Below the pieces are notes generated by a model, which saw nothing but the letters and a program-made list of their open reading frames with translations, ran no database searches and was not told the origin of the DNA. From contig NZ_JADQTL010000011.1 in NCBI RefSeq assembly GCF_017168145.1, positions 186,001 to 250,000 of the forward strand: a stretch of DNA of 64,000 nucleotides, read 5' to 3'. A program made the position numbers and the translations under genes. Origin of the DNA: Anaerovorax sp. IOR16. GTDB lineage: Bacteria > Bacillota > Clostridia > Peptostreptococcales > Anaerovoracaceae. Shown piece by piece: positions 26,664 to 35,559 of this stretch (the first letter of the stretch is position 1; each line of letters starts with the position of its first letter).

Positions 26664-26696
26664 AACTTTTTCATTATGTAAATGAAAAAGTTTTTA
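26664..26696 (+). terminator. Intrinsic terminator after the PspC gene
   Basis: A 12-bp stem AACTTTTTCATT/AATGAAAAAGTT with ATGTA loop and T5 tail. Confidence 0.8.
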
Positions 26697-26831
26697 CTGA
26701 AATATAAAATAGTTATAGTTTTTTTCTGTTACATTTAGGGAAAATCAAACTATTATTGTGCGTTAAAAATTTAACAATTAAATAGATTAGCTTAGAATGT
26801 CGAACAATTTTTTGCATAATGGAGGTAAAAT

Positions 26832-28919
26832 ATGGAGTTAAAAAATTATTTTGGTGCATTGCGTTCATTGGAGCCAAAAGGTTCTTTACCGCAGCCGGCT
26901 TGGAAGTTAGATAATAGCATGGAGTTAAAAGCAGATGAAGTTCTAGTTGATGTAAAAATTGTTTGTATTAACCGTTTCAGCTTTAATGAAATCTTGGATG
27001 AGGCTGGTGAAGACGATAAAGCTTTTGCTAAGTATGTTTTACGTATAATAAAAGAAAGAGGAAAATTGCATAATCCAGTTACGGGTACAGGGGGAATGCT
27101 GTATGGTAAAGTAAAACAAATCGGAAAAAAATACCCCAATATTAATAATATTAAAGTAGGCGATGAAATCATTTCATTAGCATCTTTAACAATCACTCCG
27201 ATAACAATAGAAAGAATTCATTATATTGATTATGAAAATGCACAAATATATGTTGAGGGACAGTGTGTATTATTTGCAAATACTCCACTCATACTTAGAC
27301 CGAGCAATATTCTATTGCAATTAGCGATAACCGCTATGGATGAAGCAGGAGCACCTATGCGTACGAATAAAATTGTATCACGAGGACAAAGTGTATTAAT
27401 TTTGGGTGCATATGGCAAAATGGGAATCTTATGTGCTCATGCTGCAAGAGAGAAGCTAGGTGCAACGGGTAAATTAGTCGGATTAATAAAGTGCAATCAT
27501 AATCTAGATAAATTGGAGCAAATGGGGATTTTTGATGAAATTATAACGATGGACATAACAAAATGTTACCAAAAAGGCTTTGATATAAATAATATTACTG
27601 CAGATTATGATATTGTAATAAATTGTATCAATTCCATAAATACAGAAGCAATTTGCTTATTATTTGTTAAAGATGGTGGTGTGGTATATTTTTCAACGCT
27701 GAACTGTGATTCCAAGATGGCATCATTAACTGCAGAAAGTATAGGAAAAGAAGTCACCCTTATACCATATACCGGTTTTATGAAGGGACATGCTGAATTT
27801 ACACTGCTTTTACTACAAAAGTATGAAACGCTAAGAAATTTCTTTAGTGTTAAAACACCAAAACAGGTACAAAAAAAAGATTACGATATAAATAAAACCT
27901 ATGAGTCAAATAGCAATGATATGGATATACATTATAATTATCATGCAATGGGGTATATTTTTGAAAGTCAACAGTCTAAAGAAGTACTAAATAAGGCAAT
28001 AAAAGTGGCAAAATATGATTCACCTGTTATTATCTTTGGAGAGTCTGGAGTCGGTAAAGAGATCATTGCTCAAATCATTCATCAAAATAGTGATCGCAAA
28101 ATTTTTCCTTTAATCAAAATAAATTGTGCTGCCATTCCAGAACATTTATTCGAGTCTGAATTATTTGGTTATGAAAAAGGAGCATTTACCGGGGCAAATG
28201 ATAAAGGTAAAATTGGTTTTTGGGAGGCTGCACAAAATGGTACTTTGTTTCTTGATGAAATAGGAGAATTAACTCTTCATTTTCAATCTAAAATTTTAAG
28301 AGCGATACAGGAAAAAGAAATTATAAGAATCGGTGGAGTAACACCGATTAAAGTAAATACCAGAATAGTGGCTGCAACGAATAAGGATCTATTGAAAATG
28401 GTTGAAGAAAACAAATTTAGAGAAGATTTATATTATCGATTAACGGTTGTTCCAATTACCGTTCCTCCATTACGCAAACGTAAAAAAGATATTATAGCTT
28501 TGATTAATTATTTTACAGAAAAGTATAATAAAGAATTTAATGTTAAAAAACAGTTTAGCGAGGAAGCGTTAAAATACATGGAAAAACAACCTTTCTATGG
28601 AAATGTAAGAGAACTTCAAAATATTGTTCAAAGACTGATTGTTTTATCAAACAATCAGATAATTAATATTAAAGATGTTTTACATAATATAAATATAGAG
28701 ACTTCATTAAATATGAATTCTCAAGATAGATTTATGATTCAAGATGAAAGTGATTTTGAATATGAGCAAACTTTACAAGAAATAATTGATGAAACAGAAA
28801 AGACGGTCATTATGAAATACAAAGAAAAATATGGTTCAACTCGAAAAGTTGCAGAAGCACTTGCGGTCAGTCAGCCAACAATTGTGAGAAAATGTCATAA
28901 GCATAGAATTGATACATAA
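26832..28919 (+). CDS. Sigma-54 activator fused to a diaminohexanoate dehydrogenase-like sensor
   Basis: 695 residues. Residues 1-~345 align by eye with the L-erythro-3,5-diaminohexanoate dehydrogenase encoded just downstream (LEPKGSLPQPAWKLDN, DPVTGTGGML-like NPVTGTGGMLYGKV, VGDEIISLASLTITP, MKGHAEFTLLLL). The rest is an enhancer-binding protein: AAA+ with Walker A GESGVGKE (~402), the sigma-54 contact GAFTGA (~449), Walker B TLFLDEIGE (~471), and a Fis-type helix-turn-helix at ~670-695. The enzyme-like domain presumably senses the pathway amino acid or nucleotide cofactor. Whether it still catalyses is unknown. TGGAGG precedes the ATG. Confidence 0.9.
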   Translation: MELKNYFGALRSLEPKGSLPQPAWKLDNSMELKADEVLVDVKIVCINRFSFNEILDEAGEDDKAFAKYVLRIIKERGKLHNPVTGTGGMLYGKVKQIGKKYPNINNIKVGDEIISLASLTITPITIERIHYIDYENAQIYVEGQCVLFANTPLILRPSNILLQLAITAMDEAGAPMRTNKIVSRGQSVLILGAYGKMGILCAHAAREKLGATGKLVGLIKCNHNLDKLEQMGIFDEIITMDITKCYQKGFDINNITADYDIVINCINSINTEAICLLFVKDGGVVYFSTLNCDSKMASLTAESIGKEVTLIPYTGFMKGHAEFTLLLLQKYETLRNFFSVKTPKQVQKKDYDINKTYESNSNDMDIHYNYHAMGYIFESQQSKEVLNKAIKVAKYDSPVIIFGESGVGKEIIAQIIHQNSDRKIFPLIKINCAAIPEHLFESELFGYEKGAFTGANDKGKIGFWEAAQNGTLFLDEIGELTLHFQSKILRAIQEKEIIRIGGVTPIKVNTRIVAATNKDLLKMVEENKFREDLYYRLTVVPITVPPLRKRKKDIIALINYFTEKYNKEFNVKKQFSEEALKYMEKQPFYGNVRELQNIVQRLIVLSNNQIINIKDVLHNINIETSLNMNSQDRFMIQDESDFEYEQTLQEIIDETEKTVIMKYKEKYGSTRKVAEALAVSQPTIVRKCHKHRIDT

Positions 28920-28925
28920 TTGAAT

Positions 28926-28982
28926 AAGCGATACAATAATGCATCACAAAAGCGATACATTATTGTATCGCTTTTGTGATGC
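28926..28982. promoter_or_regulatory. Large dyad, likely upstream activator sites
   Basis: Two overlapping perfect inverted repeats. A 19-bp stem (28941-28959 with 28964-28982) surrounds a TTAT centre, and AAGCGATACAATAATG (28926-28941) pairs with 28958-28973. GCGATACA/TGTATCGC half-sites therefore occur three times. No T-run follows, so it is not an ordinary terminator. Its distance of ~90-145 bp from the -24/-12 promoter fits enhancer sites for the activator. Confidence 0.7.
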
Positions 28983-29068
28983 GCTAAATATTTATAATGT
29001 TCTAATATAACTTAAATTCATTGGAATTTAAACGTTAAGACATTATATAAGTAGTGCTTTTTTTGTTT

Positions 29069-29085
29069 TGGCATCAAACCTGCAA
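29069..29085 (+). promoter_or_regulatory. Sigma-54 (-24/-12) promoter of kdd
   Basis: TGGCATCAAACCTGCAA: GG at 29070-29071, exactly ten bases, GC at 29082-29083. It sits 42 bases ahead of kdd and downstream of the large dyad and the activator gene. Confidence 0.85.
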
Positions 29086-29126
29086 TATATATTTTAGAAA
29101 TTAATTATTAAATTGGAGGTTGAAAT

Positions 29127-30161
29127 ATGAAAGGAAACAAATATGGAACGCATCGTGTTATTAGTCCAGTAGGTTTATTACCACAAGCGGCTGAAATAGT
29201 GGATAATAATCCGGCTATTTATGATAATGAAATACTAATTGAAGTAATTGCTTTGCAACCTACAGCAACCGCATTTGGACGTATTGCAAAGGAAGCCAAT
29301 GGAAACATTGAAAAAATAGAAAAAGAAATAATGAATATCGTTGAGAAACAAGGTAAATTTCAAGATCCAGTGACGAAATCCGGAGGGATGCTCATCGGAA
29401 CTGTAAAAGAAATTGGAAAAGATTTATCTAATACAGTTGATATTAAAGTCGGTGATAAAATTGCTACACTTGTTTCTTTATCACTAACTCCTTTAAAAAT
29501 TTATGAAATCGAAAAAATAGACGTGGATACGGAACAAGTATTTTGCAAAGCGGATGCAATCTTATTTGAATCCGGTATCTGGACCAAAATTCCTGATGAC
29601 TTAGAATGGCAGCTTTCATTAGCTTTGATGGATGTATGTGGAGCACCATCGATGGTGTCAACACATGCCAAGGCTGGAGATATCGTTGTTGTTGAGGGTG
29701 CAGGCAAAGCTGGATTATTATGTTTGGCAGAGGCAAAGCGAAGAGTTGGAGTGACAGGAAAGGTTGTTTGCATAGAGTATTCAGAAAAGCAGTGCGAATT
29801 AATTAAAGAATTAGGCATTGCAGATGTTGTTCTCAATGCAAACGGGCAAGAACCTGTGGAAGCGTACAATAAATATATGGAAGTTATGGATGGACAATTG
29901 GCAGATTTTACAGTCAATACCGTTTCTGTACCGGATACGGAACTTTCTTCAATTATGGTTACAAAAGATAGTGGTATGGTTTATTTCTTCAGTATGAGTA
30001 CAAACTTTGCAAAAGCATCTTTGGGGGCGGAAGGCATAAAAAAATATACCCCGATGTTGATAGGAAATGGTTATTATCCGGGACATGCTGAAATTACATT
30101 TGACATTGTAAGAAGCTTTCCAAAATTAAGAGAATATTTGACAAATAGATATTGCAAATAA
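29127..30161 (+). CDS. kdd: L-erythro-3,5-diaminohexanoate dehydrogenase family protein
   Basis: A 344-residue medium-chain dehydrogenase-like protein matching Kdd of lysine fermentation, which oxidatively deaminates 3,5-diaminohexanoate to 3-keto-5-aminohexanoate with NAD(P). Family marks are GTHRVISPVGLLPQAAE, FQDPVTKSGGMLIGTV, VGDKIATLVSLSLTPL, FESGIW and GNGYYPGHAEITFD. GGAGGTTGAA precedes the ATG. The aminomutases of the lysine route are absent nearby, so the enzyme may act on 3,5-diaminohexanoate made elsewhere or on another beta-amino acid. Regulated by the sigma-54 promoter upstream. Confidence 0.88.
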   Translation: MKGNKYGTHRVISPVGLLPQAAEIVDNNPAIYDNEILIEVIALQPTATAFGRIAKEANGNIEKIEKEIMNIVEKQGKFQDPVTKSGGMLIGTVKEIGKDLSNTVDIKVGDKIATLVSLSLTPLKIYEIEKIDVDTEQVFCKADAILFESGIWTKIPDDLEWQLSLALMDVCGAPSMVSTHAKAGDIVVVEGAGKAGLLCLAEAKRRVGVTGKVVCIEYSEKQCELIKELGIADVVLNANGQEPVEAYNKYMEVMDGQLADFTVNTVSVPDTELSSIMVTKDSGMVYFFSMSTNFAKASLGAEGIKKYTPMLIGNGYYPGHAEITFDIVRSFPKLREYLTNRYCK

Positions 30162-30253
30162 ATTGAGGTTTTCATAATGGGTTTTCATTGGGGCAGAACC
30201 TAATATGATGATCAAATAAAGTTAACTGTTGTTTGAAAGGAAAGAGGTTTGAA

Positions 30254-31288
30254 ATGAAAGCAAAGAAAGTAATTGCACTATTTTTATCTTTAAGTATGTT
30301 TTTATTAGCACTTGCTGGTTGTGGGACTTCGTCAAATGATGCGAATTCTAAAAGCAGTGAGGATCCAATCGTTATAAGCATTGCACATACGGACTCTTCT
30401 AACCGTTCAACAAATGAATGCGGAATATGGTTAAACGATTATTTACAAAAAGAAACAAACGGCAAAGTGGCAGTGGAAATGTACCCGGACGGACAACTTG
30501 GAGATGATCCGGATCTTGCAGCAGGAGTAAAATTGGGTAATGTTACAATCTACTTTGGATTAGCATCTGTTATTTCTTCTATTGTAGGTGAAAAAGCAAG
30601 CTGTGTAGATTTACCTTATTTATATAGTACATATGATGAATGGGTGCAGGGAACCTTTGAAAATGGCGGACTTGAATTATTCAATGAAGCTTTAGAGGGT
30701 TCTGGATATACTTGTTTGGATATGATGTATAATGGCATGCGTTGTGTAGCTTCTTCAAAGAAAATTTATCATAATTCCGATGATTTAAAAGGTCAAAAGG
30801 TACGAATTGCACAGAATGATTTAAATGTTAAACTTTGGCAGTCAATGGGAGCAAATCCAACTCCAATGGCATGGGGAGAAGTTATCACATCTCTTTCGCA
30901 AGGAACTGTAGATGCGTTAGACCATTCTTTAGGTGTATTCAATGACTTTAATATCCATGAAATAGCACCGTATGTTACGGTTACAAATCATTGCAGCTCT
31001 CCATATCCAGTAATTTGTTCTACAGAGTGGCTAAATTCTTTAGATGATGAAACTCGTGAAAAAGTGGTTGATGGTGTGCATCAAATGTGTGAAAAACAGA
31101 GAGTGATGGAACGTGAAAATGAATTAAGTTACTTAGAAAGATTTGAGCAAGAAGGTGCGACTGTTTATACATTGAGCGCTCAGGAACAAGAAGCATTGAA
31201 AGAAGCTGTGAAGCCAGTTTATAAGGAATGGAGAAAACGTGTTGGTGATGATGTTATTGATGCATGGTTAGCAACCGTTCCACAATAA
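30254..31288 (+). CDS. dctP: TRAP transporter substrate-binding lipoprotein (DctP family)
   Basis: 344 residues. The signal peptide ends in lipobox LAGC (Cys 23), so the protein is anchored outside the membrane. DctP-family marks include GKVAVEMYPDGQLGDD, VDLPYLY, LKGQKVRIAQND and MAWGEVITSLSQGTVDALDHS. It captures a carboxylate-bearing substrate for the DctQM permease. ATG 30254 with AAAGAGG upstream is chosen. Its place between kdd and kce suggests the ligand is the beta-amino acid that these enzymes use. Confidence 0.92.
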   Translation: MKAKKVIALFLSLSMFLLALAGCGTSSNDANSKSSEDPIVISIAHTDSSNRSTNECGIWLNDYLQKETNGKVAVEMYPDGQLGDDPDLAAGVKLGNVTIYFGLASVISSIVGEKASCVDLPYLYSTYDEWVQGTFENGGLELFNEALEGSGYTCLDMMYNGMRCVASSKKIYHNSDDLKGQKVRIAQNDLNVKLWQSMGANPTPMAWGEVITSLSQGTVDALDHSLGVFNDFNIHEIAPYVTVTNHCSSPYPVICSTEWLNSLDDETREKVVDGVHQMCEKQRVMERENELSYLERFEQEGATVYTLSAQEQEALKEAVKPVYKEWRKRVGDDVIDAWLATVPQ

Positions 31289-31320
31289 TTCTGTAAACTA
31301 TTTTCTATCTACTTAGGTTG

Positions 31321-31358
31321 TGCCGGAGAATAGGAGCCCCAAAACTATTACTCCGGCA
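31321..31358 (+). terminator. Stable hairpin between dctP and dctQ
   Basis: Stem TGCCGGAG/CTCCGGCA, extended by AATA/TATT, then TTTT. It probably gives partial termination or 3'-end protection, so the binding protein is made in excess over the permease. Confidence 0.6.
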
Positions 31359-31423
31359 TTTTAGACCGATTTTTAGTATTGGAGAGGAGGAATTTGTGCA
31401 TTTACTGCACTTATATTAAATAT

Positions 31424-31939
31424 ATGAAAGATAAAAAAGGCTTTATCTATTATTTTAATCATATAGAAGAACTATTAATCGTATCTGCATTTGCGTTGAT
31501 GGTTCTGGTAATTTTCTTTCAGGTAATTATGAGATATGTTTTTAATAACTCATTATATTGGTCTGAAGAATTGGGTAAATTTATTTTCGTTTGGATTTCT
31601 TGGCTGGGAATTAGTTTAGGTGAAAGAGAAGGGGAACACATCAAAATTACGATATTGACAGATCGTCTTTCTTTTAAAATGGCACAACTTGCAAATATTG
31701 TATCAAATATCATTGTAATAATTATTTGTACTACTATTGGTTATTATGCTTATACATTAGTAATTTCTCAGATGAGTTCCCATTATGCTGGAATAAAAAT
31801 CAGCATGTCTTATGGATATTTGGCCGTATTTTTAGGGTGTCTGCTCATGAGTATTCGAGACGTGGCAAGTACAATTCGTTCTGTCAAAGCACTTATGTTG
31901 GGAGAACCTAAGCTTTCAGGAGGTGAGATGAATGAGTAG
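31424..31939 (+). CDS. dctQ: TRAP transporter small permease (DctQ family)
   Basis: 171 residues from the ATG at 31424, with four predicted membrane helices (LLIVSAFALMVLVIFFQVIM, LANIVSNIIVIIICTTIG, YLAVFLGCLLMSI). The DctQ motif WSEELGKFIFVWISWLGIS is present. The start is uncertain: the strongest ribosome site (AGGAGG at 31385-31390) lies just before TTG 31394, in the same frame, which would add ten residues. It overlaps dctM by eight bases. Confidence 0.88.
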   Translation: MKDKKGFIYYFNHIEELLIVSAFALMVLVIFFQVIMRYVFNNSLYWSEELGKFIFVWISWLGISLGEREGEHIKITILTDRLSFKMAQLANIVSNIIVIIICTTIGYYAYTLVISQMSSHYAGIKISMSYGYLAVFLGCLLMSIRDVASTIRSVKALMLGEPKLSGGEMNE

Positions 31940-33296
31940 TGGAATGATCATTTTGATTGCTGCTTTATTTATTATGTTGGCGGTAGGTGTGCCAATCGGA
32001 TTTGCAATCGGTGGTGCAACAATGTTGGCAATGATAGCTGCATCTTCTTTAAATATGGTAACAAGTGCCCAGTATTGCTATTCTGGAATTAGTTCGTTCA
32101 CGGTAATGGCAATCCCATTTTTTATGTTGGCAGGTACCATTATGTCAACAGGTGGCATTGCAAAACGAATCGTTGACTTTTGTTCTGCATTGATTGGCTT
32201 TATTGACGGAGCCTTAGGTTGTGTAACCACTTTAGCTTGCATGTTTTTTGGTGCTTTATCGGGATCAGGAATGGCCACTACATCTGCAATTGGAGGGATG
32301 ATGATTCCGGAAATGAAAAAGAAAGGATACGATCCGGCTTATGCAGCGACATTAGTATGTTTTGGTGGAATTGTTGGACCGATCATACCGCCAAGTCTAT
32401 CCTTTGTATTGTATGGTGCTTGTACGGGTGTATCTGTGCCAAGTCTTTTTTTAGCAGGTATTTTACCGGGAATTATCCTAGGCTTTTTATATTTGGGCAC
32501 GAATGTTGTTATGTGTAGAAAGTTAGGCCAAGATTTAAAGCAAGGAAAACCAAAAGACGTTATATCGAATATTGTGGCAACACATGAAGCAAATAAAAAT
32601 GCAGAGGTTGAACTTTTACCTGCCGGAGTGGTGATGGAGAAGAGAGGCAAAAGAATCGCAAGAACATTTAAAGATGGTTTTTGGGCATTGCTTTCTCCGG
32701 TTATTATTTTAGGTGGTATATATAGCGGTATATTTACACCCACAGAAGCTGCCTGTGTTTCAGTAATTTATTCAATTATTGTTAGTTTGTTTGTTTATCA
32801 TGACATGGACTATAAATCACTATACGGTGCATTCCTATCTGCTGCAGTGTTAAATGGAGTTACTTCGTTCTTATTGGGTACTTCTACAGTTTTTTCTACA
32901 TTTATTACCTTTGAAAAAGTACCGCAGGCGATAACAGCATTTTTAACAAGTGTTTCGGATAATAGATATATCGTTTTATTATTAATCAATATAATGCTTT
33001 TATTGATTGGTTGTTTATTGGATACGGTTCCTGCAATTATTATTATGGCACCAATTTTATTGCCAGCAATTAAAGCATTTGACATAAGCCCGATTCAATT
33101 TGGGGTTATCATGGCTGTAAATTTAGCAATTGGATTGTGTACACCTCCATATGGTTGTAATTTATTTGTAGGTGCAGCGGTAGCCAAGATAAAAATGCAA
33201 GATATGTTTAAATATATTGTGCCTTTTATGGTTGTATCAATAATAGGGTTGTTATTAATTACATATGTGCCTGCTATTTCAATCGGTCTGCTGTAA
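31932..33296 (+). CDS. dctM: TRAP transporter large permease (DctM family)
   Basis: A 454-residue integral membrane protein with about 12 hydrophobic segments, the sodium-coupled transport subunit. Typical motifs are AIPFFMLAGTIMSTGGIAKR, FGALSGSGMATTSAIGGMMIPEM, GGIVGPIIPPS and GIYSGIFTPTEAA. A charged loop (VVMEKRGKRIAR) sits mid-protein. Start ATG 31932 overlaps the dctQ end, implying coupling. Together with dctP and dctQ it forms a complete tripartite importer. Confidence 0.94.
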   Translation: MSSGMIILIAALFIMLAVGVPIGFAIGGATMLAMIAASSLNMVTSAQYCYSGISSFTVMAIPFFMLAGTIMSTGGIAKRIVDFCSALIGFIDGALGCVTTLACMFFGALSGSGMATTSAIGGMMIPEMKKKGYDPAYAATLVCFGGIVGPIIPPSLSFVLYGACTGVSVPSLFLAGILPGIILGFLYLGTNVVMCRKLGQDLKQGKPKDVISNIVATHEANKNAEVELLPAGVVMEKRGKRIARTFKDGFWALLSPVIILGGIYSGIFTPTEAACVSVIYSIIVSLFVYHDMDYKSLYGAFLSAAVLNGVTSFLLGTSTVFSTFITFEKVPQAITAFLTSVSDNRYIVLLLINIMLLLIGCLLDTVPAIIIMAPILLPAIKAFDISPIQFGVIMAVNLAIGLCTPPYGCNLFVGAAVAKIKMQDMFKYIVPFMVVSIIGLLLITYVPAISIGLL

Positions 33297-33358
33297 TGAT
33301 AATCAGTATTTAATTACGGTTGATGTTTAATTTTGTATGTTATGGGAGGGAATAAATT

Positions 33359-34183
33359 ATGGAAAAATTAATTATCAGTGCATGCATTTGTGGAGCAGAA
33401 GTGACGAAAGAACAAAATCCGAATGTTCCTTATACCGTAGAGGAAATCGTAAGAGAAGCGAAATCTGCATATGACGCGGGTGCAGCATTGATTCATCTAC
33501 ATGTAAGATGGGACGATGGTACCCCTACTCAGAGTATGGTAAGATTTCAAGAATGTGTGAATGCAATAAGGAAAGAATGTCCAGACGTTATTATTCAGCC
33601 TTCAACAGGTGGAGCAGTCGGTATGACTGACCTTGAGAGATTAGAATCAACAGAAATTGTACCTACTCCAGAAATGGCAACACTTGACTGCGGTACTTGT
33701 AACTTTGGTGGTGATGAAATCTTTATAAATACGGATAACACTATATTTAACTTTGCTAAAATTATGAAAGACAGGGGTATAAAGCCAGAGCTTGAAGTAT
33801 TTGATAAGGGTATGATCGATATTGCTATGAAGGCTGACAAAAAGGGATTGCTGGTACATCCGCTTCATTTTGACTTTGTATTAGGTGTTCAGATGACAGC
33901 TACAGTTAGAGATTTAGTATTTATGGCAAATTCAATTCCTGAAGGATCAACATGGACTGCAACTGGTATTGGTAAAAATGCATGGAACATTGCAGCTGCA
34001 ACAATAGCAATGGGCGGACATGTAAGAGTTGGATTTGAAGATAACCTTTACTTAGGAAAAGGTATTCTTGCTAAGAGCAACGGGGAAATGGTTGCCAAGG
34101 CTGTTGAACTTGCAAAAATACTTGGAAGACCAGTTGCAACACCTGATGAAGCAAGAGAAATTTTATTTTTAAATAAAAAATAA
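33359..34183 (+). CDS. kce: 3-keto-5-aminohexanoate cleavage enzyme family (BKACE)
   Basis: 274 residues. The zinc ligands His46 and His48 of the Kce/BKACE family are present in ALIHLHVR, as is a late Glu in VGFEDNLYLGKG (~residue 226). Other marks are IQPSTGGAVGM and EMATLDCGTCNFG. Family members swap the acyl part of a beta-keto acid with acetyl-CoA, giving acetoacetate and a new acyl-CoA. Next to kdd it completes deamination then cleavage. GGGAGGG precedes the ATG. An intrinsic terminator follows. Confidence 0.92.
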   Translation: MEKLIISACICGAEVTKEQNPNVPYTVEEIVREAKSAYDAGAALIHLHVRWDDGTPTQSMVRFQECVNAIRKECPDVIIQPSTGGAVGMTDLERLESTEIVPTPEMATLDCGTCNFGGDEIFINTDNTIFNFAKIMKDRGIKPELEVFDKGMIDIAMKADKKGLLVHPLHFDFVLGVQMTATVRDLVFMANSIPEGSTWTATGIGKNAWNIAAATIAMGGHVRVGFEDNLYLGKGILAKSNGEMVAKAVELAKILGRPVATPDEAREILFLNKK

Positions 34184-34220
34184 TTAATTAGTGAAATCAG
34201 AGAATACTCGTTAACTATGA

Positions 34221-34246
34221 GGCAGATAGAAATATCTGCCTTTTTT
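34221..34246 (+). terminator. Terminator of the kdd-dctPQM-kce operon
   Basis: Stem GGCAGATA/TATCTGCC, GAAA loop, T6. Confidence 0.92.
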
Positions 34247-34259
34247 ATTAAATGTTTTA

Positions 34260-34288
34260 TTGACATATGACGTAAACTATGTTAGTTT
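34260..34288 (+). promoter_or_regulatory. Promoter ahead of the cobalamin riboswitch
   Basis: TTGACA at 34260-34265, a 17-bp spacer and a weak TAGTTT -10. Nearly the same sequence (ATTGACATATG..CG.AAACTATG) heads the DtxR-like gene at 45897, suggesting a shared operator CATA(N10)TATG in the spacer. Confidence 0.55.
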
Positions 34289-34340
34289 GTTTATAGAAAA
34301 ATGGAATGATAATTCCATTAAATTTGAAAATTGAATTAAT

Positions 34341-34497
34341 ATTAAGGTGCCTTGCATAAGGAGAATAGGGAAGACCGGGAAACGAATCCGGCGCGGATCC
34401 ACCACTGTAAATGATGACAAAGCCCATAACCCACTGGATTGAAAAATCTGGGAAGGGGGGCAGCGGAAGAGTCATAAGCCAGGAGACCTGCCTTAAT
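34341..34497 (+). ncRNA. Cobalamin riboswitch
   Basis: P1 forms between ATTAAGG (34341-34347) and CCTTAAT (34491-34497). The AAGGTGCC entry, GAATCCGGCGCGGATCC with CCACTGTAA, and the B12 box AAGCCAGGAGACCTGCC are all present in order. It controls the following ABC transporter through the terminator at 34558, so coenzyme B12 excess should stop metal uptake. Confidence 0.95.
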
Positions 34498-34557
34498 AAA
34501 ATGACAAAGATAGAATAGGGAGCTTTGATCTTTGTGGTGTAGATTCCAAAAATGGAG

Positions 34558-34595
34558 GATCTATTAGTATTTTTTTGCTAATGGATCTTTTTTTA
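34558..34595 (+). terminator. Riboswitch expression-platform terminator
   Basis: Stem GATCTATTAG with CTAATGGATC (one G-T), then T7, between the aptamer and the first transporter gene. Confidence 0.85.
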
Positions 34596-34617
34596 TTGAG
34601 TTTAAGCAGGAGGTAGT

Positions 34618-35559
34618 ATGAAACTATATTTTTCAAAAAAATTACTGCAAGTGATTATAGTAATATTTGGAGCATCGTTTTTAACCTTTACCCTTACATA
34701 TATTAGTCCAGGTGATCCTGCTGAAATGATGTTTCGATCTCAAGATGTGGTTCCAAGCGAAGCGGTTTTAGAAAAAACGAGAGAAGAAATGGGGCTTAAC
34801 AATCCATTTCTTGTACAGTATGGAAATTGGCTCATTAATTTGCTAAAAGGAGATTTAGGATATTCTTATATTAATAAAGGGCCGGTAGCAGATGTCTTAA
34901 AACAAAAAATTCCTAAGACGATAGAATTAGCACTTGTAGCGTTGCTCTTTTTAGTTGTGTTTTCTTTTCCTTTGGGAATATTATCGGCAATTAAAAAAAA
35001 TAAGATTATAGATTATATAATAAGATCTATTTCTTTAATCGGCATATCCATTCCAGCTTTTTGGTTGGGTTTATTACTTTTATATCAATTTGTAGTAAAG
35101 TTTCATTGGTTTACAATAACAAGTCAAGATGGATTTAGGGGTGTGATTTTACCAGCGGCAACATTAGCAATACCGTTAATTGGAAGGTACACCAGGCAGA
35201 TAAGAGCAGCAATATTAGAAGAACTTTCATCCGATTATGTTATGGGTGCCAGAGCCAGAGGAATCAAGGAGAGTAAAATTATTTTCAATCATGTGCTTCC
35301 TAACTCTTTGAAAGGGATTATCACTCTTTTTGCTTTATCGATTGGGGTATTGTTAGGAGGAACCGTTATCGTAGAAACCATTTTTTCTTGGCCGGGTATG
35401 GGAACTATGATCATGAATGCGATTACTAACAGAGACTATCCATTATTACAAGCTTACGTTATCTTTATGTCATTTATATATATTATGATTAGTTTTACGG
35501 TAGAAAGCATAAATCAAATACTTGATCCTAGAGTTCGTTTGAAAGGGGAGATGATATGA
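34618..35559 (+). CDS. ABC transporter permease, nickel/peptide (NikB/DppB) type
   Basis: 313 residues, about six membrane helices. DppB/NikB-family marks are LTFTLTYISPGDPAEMM near the N-terminus and the permease motif EELSSDYVMGARARGIKESKIIFNHVLPNS (EAA loop). The conserved FSWPGMGTMIMNAI is also present. AGGAGG precedes the ATG. The cobalamin riboswitch suggests that cobalt, or possibly nickel, is carried rather than peptides. It overlaps the next gene by ATGA. Confidence 0.88.
   Translation: MKLYFSKKLLQVIIVIFGASFLTFTLTYISPGDPAEMMFRSQDVVPSEAVLEKTREEMGLNNPFLVQYGNWLINLLKGDLGYSYINKGPVADVLKQKIPKTIELALVALLFLVVFSFPLGILSAIKKNKIIDYIIRSISLIGISIPAFWLGLLLLYQFVVKFHWFTITSQDGFRGVILPAATLAIPLIGRYTRQIRAAILEELSSDYVMGARARGIKESKIIFNHVLPNSLKGIITLFALSIGVLLGGTVIVETIFSWPGMGTMIMNAITNRDYPLLQAYVIFMSFIYIMISFTVESINQILDPRVRLKGEMI

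Noticed and set aside
28926-28982. Calling the large dyad after the activator gene a simple terminator
   Set aside because: No T-run follows on either strand, half-sites are reiterated, and it is placed correctly for activator binding.
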